Below, piece by piece: positions 62,282-64,000 of a DNA stretch of 64,000 bases. Positions within the stretch are counted from its first letter, which is position 1; each line of letters begins with the position of its first letter. The DNA lies in contig WRDO01000006.1 of assembly GCA_009779755.1 (NCBI GenBank), forward strand, positions 1 through 64,000, written 5' to 3'. The notes beneath the pieces were generated by a model. That model did not search any database and was not told the origin of the DNA. It was given only the letters and a program-made list of their open reading frames with translations. Source of the stretch: Defluviitaleaceae bacterium (GTDB lineage: Bacteria; Bacillota; Clostridia; Lachnospirales; WQUN01). Made by a program: the position numbers and the translations under genes.

Positions 62282-63153
62282 TATTCCTTGCCCCCGGAAG
62301 CGGTGACGCTCTGCACGAAATAACGTGAGCAAGTGAAGAATACGGCAAGCACGGGTATGATCGCGATCGTGGCGGCGGCGAATATCGCGCCGTAGTTGGT
62401 AAGCGTATCGACGTCCCCCATCAAACCGCGCAATGCTTGTGCCAATACCTGATTGTTGGGGCTGTTTAAATAAATCAACGGCCCCAAGAAGTCATTCGAA
62501 CCCCACATGAAGGTGAGCAACGCTGTGGTGATGACGATGGGACGTAACACAGGGACCAGGATATACATCAGGATACGCAACGGCCCGCAACCGTCGATGG
62601 CGGCCGCTTCGTCCAAATCCCGCGGGATCGTCCGCATGAATTGAATAATCATAAACACGAAGAAGGAGTTTACCGCAAGCATTTCCTGTACATACAACGA
62701 TGCGAAGGTGTCCAATAGGTTCATATCCCTGAAGATAAAGAAAACCGGGATCCTGAACGCCACATCGGGCATCAACAACGTCAGCATAACCAAACCGAAA
62801 ACGATTTTCTTTCCGGGGAATTGGAAACGCGCGATGGCATAGGCCGTTAGGGTACAAGATATTACTTGAAATATTACCCTCGGAATCAGGAAGCGCAGCG
62901 TATTCATATAATAAAACAGCATATTATGGTTGCGGGAGATATTCCACGCCTCCGGGTAGTTATCCATCGTCCCCCGTCCGGCGGGCGGCAGAATGGCCAC
63001 GCTGTTAAAAATGTCGAAATTATTCTTAAACGCGCTGCCGATCATCCAAATAAGGGGATAAGCCATAAACAATCCCACAACGATCAGGATAAAGTATCGG
63101 ATCCCCGCGTTTATTTTAGCCCTGCGTACGGTGCGCAGATTCGCTTCAGACAT
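62281..63153 (-). CDS. Oligosaccharide ABC permease, LplC/YtcP (MalG) type
   Basis: 290 residues, six membrane segments. EAA loop DLDEAAAIDGCGPLRILMYILVP. LplC/YtcP permeases pair with LplB/YteP in importers for pectin-derived or complex oligosaccharides that use large lipoprotein binding proteins and a shared ATPase. Starts 14 bases after the upstream permease. Confidence 0.92.
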   Translation of the reverse strand: MSEANLRTVRRAKINAGIRYFILIVVGLFMAYPLIWMIGSAFKNNFDIFNSVAILPPAGRGTMDNYPEAWNISRNHNMLFYYMNTLRFLIPRVIFQVISCTLTAYAIARFQFPGKKIVFGLVMLTLLMPDVAFRIPVFFIFRDMNLLDTFASLYVQEMLAVNSFFVFMIIQFMRTIPRDLDEAAAIDGCGPLRILMYILVPVLRPIVITTALLTFMWGSNDFLGPLIYLNSPNNQVLAQALRGLMGDVDTLTNYGAIFAAATIAIIPVLAVFFTCSRYFVQSVTASGGKE

Positions 63154-63167
63154 ATACCTCCACCCCC

Positions 63168-64000
63168 CTAATCACTGTAATGGACCCAAAATTTTGATGT
63201 CAGCCAGAGGATTAAGGTAAGTGCGCCAATCCCCAAAAGTAAAACCCACGTCAACGCCGAGCCGTATCCAAAGTCAAGCCCCGCGAAGGAACGCTGGTAA
63301 ATATATACATTCATAAAGAGCGTGGCATTAAAGGGGCCGCCCTCGGTGATCAGGAACGCCGAGTTAAACTCTTGGAAGTGCCTGAGCATTACGTTTATGG
63401 TGTTAAAGAACAGTACCGGGGAAATAACCGGTATCGTGATACGGAATAACATTTGCCGTTTCTTGGCGCCGTCCATGGCGGCGGCTTCATAAAGGCTGGG
63501 GGATACGTTTTGCAAGCCCGCGAGGAAGATTAACATCGTGGAACCGAATTGCCACGCGGACAGCAGAACCAGCACAAACGGGGCGAAGGTTTCCGACCTC
63601 AGCCACATAATGGGTTCTATGCCGAATATACCCAACGCCGCGTTCACAAGCCCGTTATTACGGAACATTTGCCTCCACAAAATAGCCACCGCAACGTTCC
63701 CGCCCAATATTGACGGGATATAATAGGCCGTACGGAAAAGGTTTACGCCTTTGAGTTTGAAATTTAAGATATAAGCGATAAAGAACGCCACGATCAGGAC
63801 CATCGGGGTCCCTAAGAACACAAAGCGGAGCGTAGCCGCAGCGGATGCCGTGAATAAAATATCATTCGTAAACATACGAACATAGTTGTCAAACCCGACA
63901 AATCGGGGTTGGGCGTCCAATAAGTGAAAGTGGCTGAGGCTTAAATAAAAGGAACGTAATATAGGATACGCCCGAAAAATCGCGAATCCGATAAACCAAG
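63168..64000 (-). CDS. Oligosaccharide ABC permease, LplB/YteP (MalF) type (5' end beyond window)
   Basis: The frame stays open to the right edge; translation of the last 80 bases gives WFIGFAIFRAYPILRSFYLS, a typical first membrane segment of LplB-type permeases. So the true start is outside and the TTG near 63920 is not the start. EAA loop SLYEAAAMDGAKKRQMLFRI. Pairs with the next permease. Confidence 0.9.
   Translation of the reverse strand, partial: WFIGFAIFRAYPILRSFYLSLSHFHLLDAQPRFVGFDNYVRMFTNDILFTASAAATLRFVFLGTPMVLIVAFFIAYILNFKLKGVNLFRTAYYIPSILGGNVAVAILWRQMFRNNGLVNAALGIFGIEPIMWLRSETFAPFVLVLLSAWQFGSTMLIFLAGLQNVSPSLYEAAAMDGAKKRQMLFRITIPVISPVLFFNTINVMLRHFQEFNSAFLITEGGPFNATLFMNVYIYQRSFAGLDFGYGSALTWVLLLGIGALTLILWLTSKFWVHYSD

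Noticed and set aside
1-64000. tRNA, rRNA, transposase or phage genes
   Set aside because: None recognised on either strand after reading all intergenic gaps, which are short.

Overview
The window looks like the chromosome of a motile, probably spore-forming, anaerobic Clostridia-type Firmicute of roughly balanced GC content. Evidence: a YlbJ-type sporulation membrane protein, a DacF-like D,D-carboxypeptidase, a SepF/YggT/YggS division cluster, Soj/Spo0J-type ParA/ParB, pyruvate:ferredoxin oxidoreductase, pyruvate formate-lyase, a flagellin locus, lipoprotein-anchored ABC binding proteins and strong AAGGAGG-like ribosome binding sites. The species cannot be named from the sequence alone. Nearly all DNA is coding. 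I see no rRNA, tRNA, CRISPR array, insertion sequence or prophage, and no gene-free stretch longer than about 300 bases.

Layout. (1) 1-6050, minus strand: a starch operon of a LacI-type repressor, a type I pullulanase and a secreted protein with five CBM26-like starch-binding modules, cut by the left edge. It has a near-consensus promoter with two overlapping palindromic operators. (2) 6167-8735, plus: an SsuABC/NMT1-type importer. (3) 8611-18233: a two-component system divergent from an unusual operon of a beta-propeller/solute-binding lipoprotein, two sugar-type permeases, a very long coiled-coil HlyD/MacA-like adaptor and a MacB-like membrane protein without ATPase. An 11-bp direct repeat suited to the response regulator lies between them. 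(4) 18220-19776: a hybrid histidine kinase. (5) 19847-22862: porGDAB. (6) 23095-30884: division, envelope, sporulation and chromosome-partition genes. (7) 30959-40593: a flagellar segment with a FliK-like protein, a 42-residue mini-ORF, a giant flagellin, a FliS-like chaperone, trpS and a YvyF-like zinc protein. (8) 40613-44897: an ABC-F ATPase behind a leader peptide and intrinsic terminator, overlapping into an ABC-2 exporter, then rsgA. (9) 46119-47984: a patatin-like lipase and a proline-rich protein. (10) 48021-64000, minus: a pectin-oligosaccharide operon of at least 15 genes, open at the right edge.

How the genes work together. The left end handles starch outside the cell. The right end imports pectin oligosaccharides and appears to cut them inside the cell (GH28 and two GH105 without signal peptides). 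KduI/KduD and UxaB/UxaA then route uronates to KDG, and KdgK phosphorylates it. The operon ends with translationally coupled pyruvate formate-lyase and its activase, so carbon entry and fermentative pyruvate disposal share one transcript. UxaC and KDPG aldolase are not in the window.

The most unusual objects are the 1588-residue flagellin, whose centre is about 980 residues of proline-rich NP-x-x-G-x-PGH-V repeats; the leader-peptide/terminator control region of the ABC-F plus exporter operon; and the two-component-linked hybrid of an importer-type permease pair with an exporter-type adaptor.
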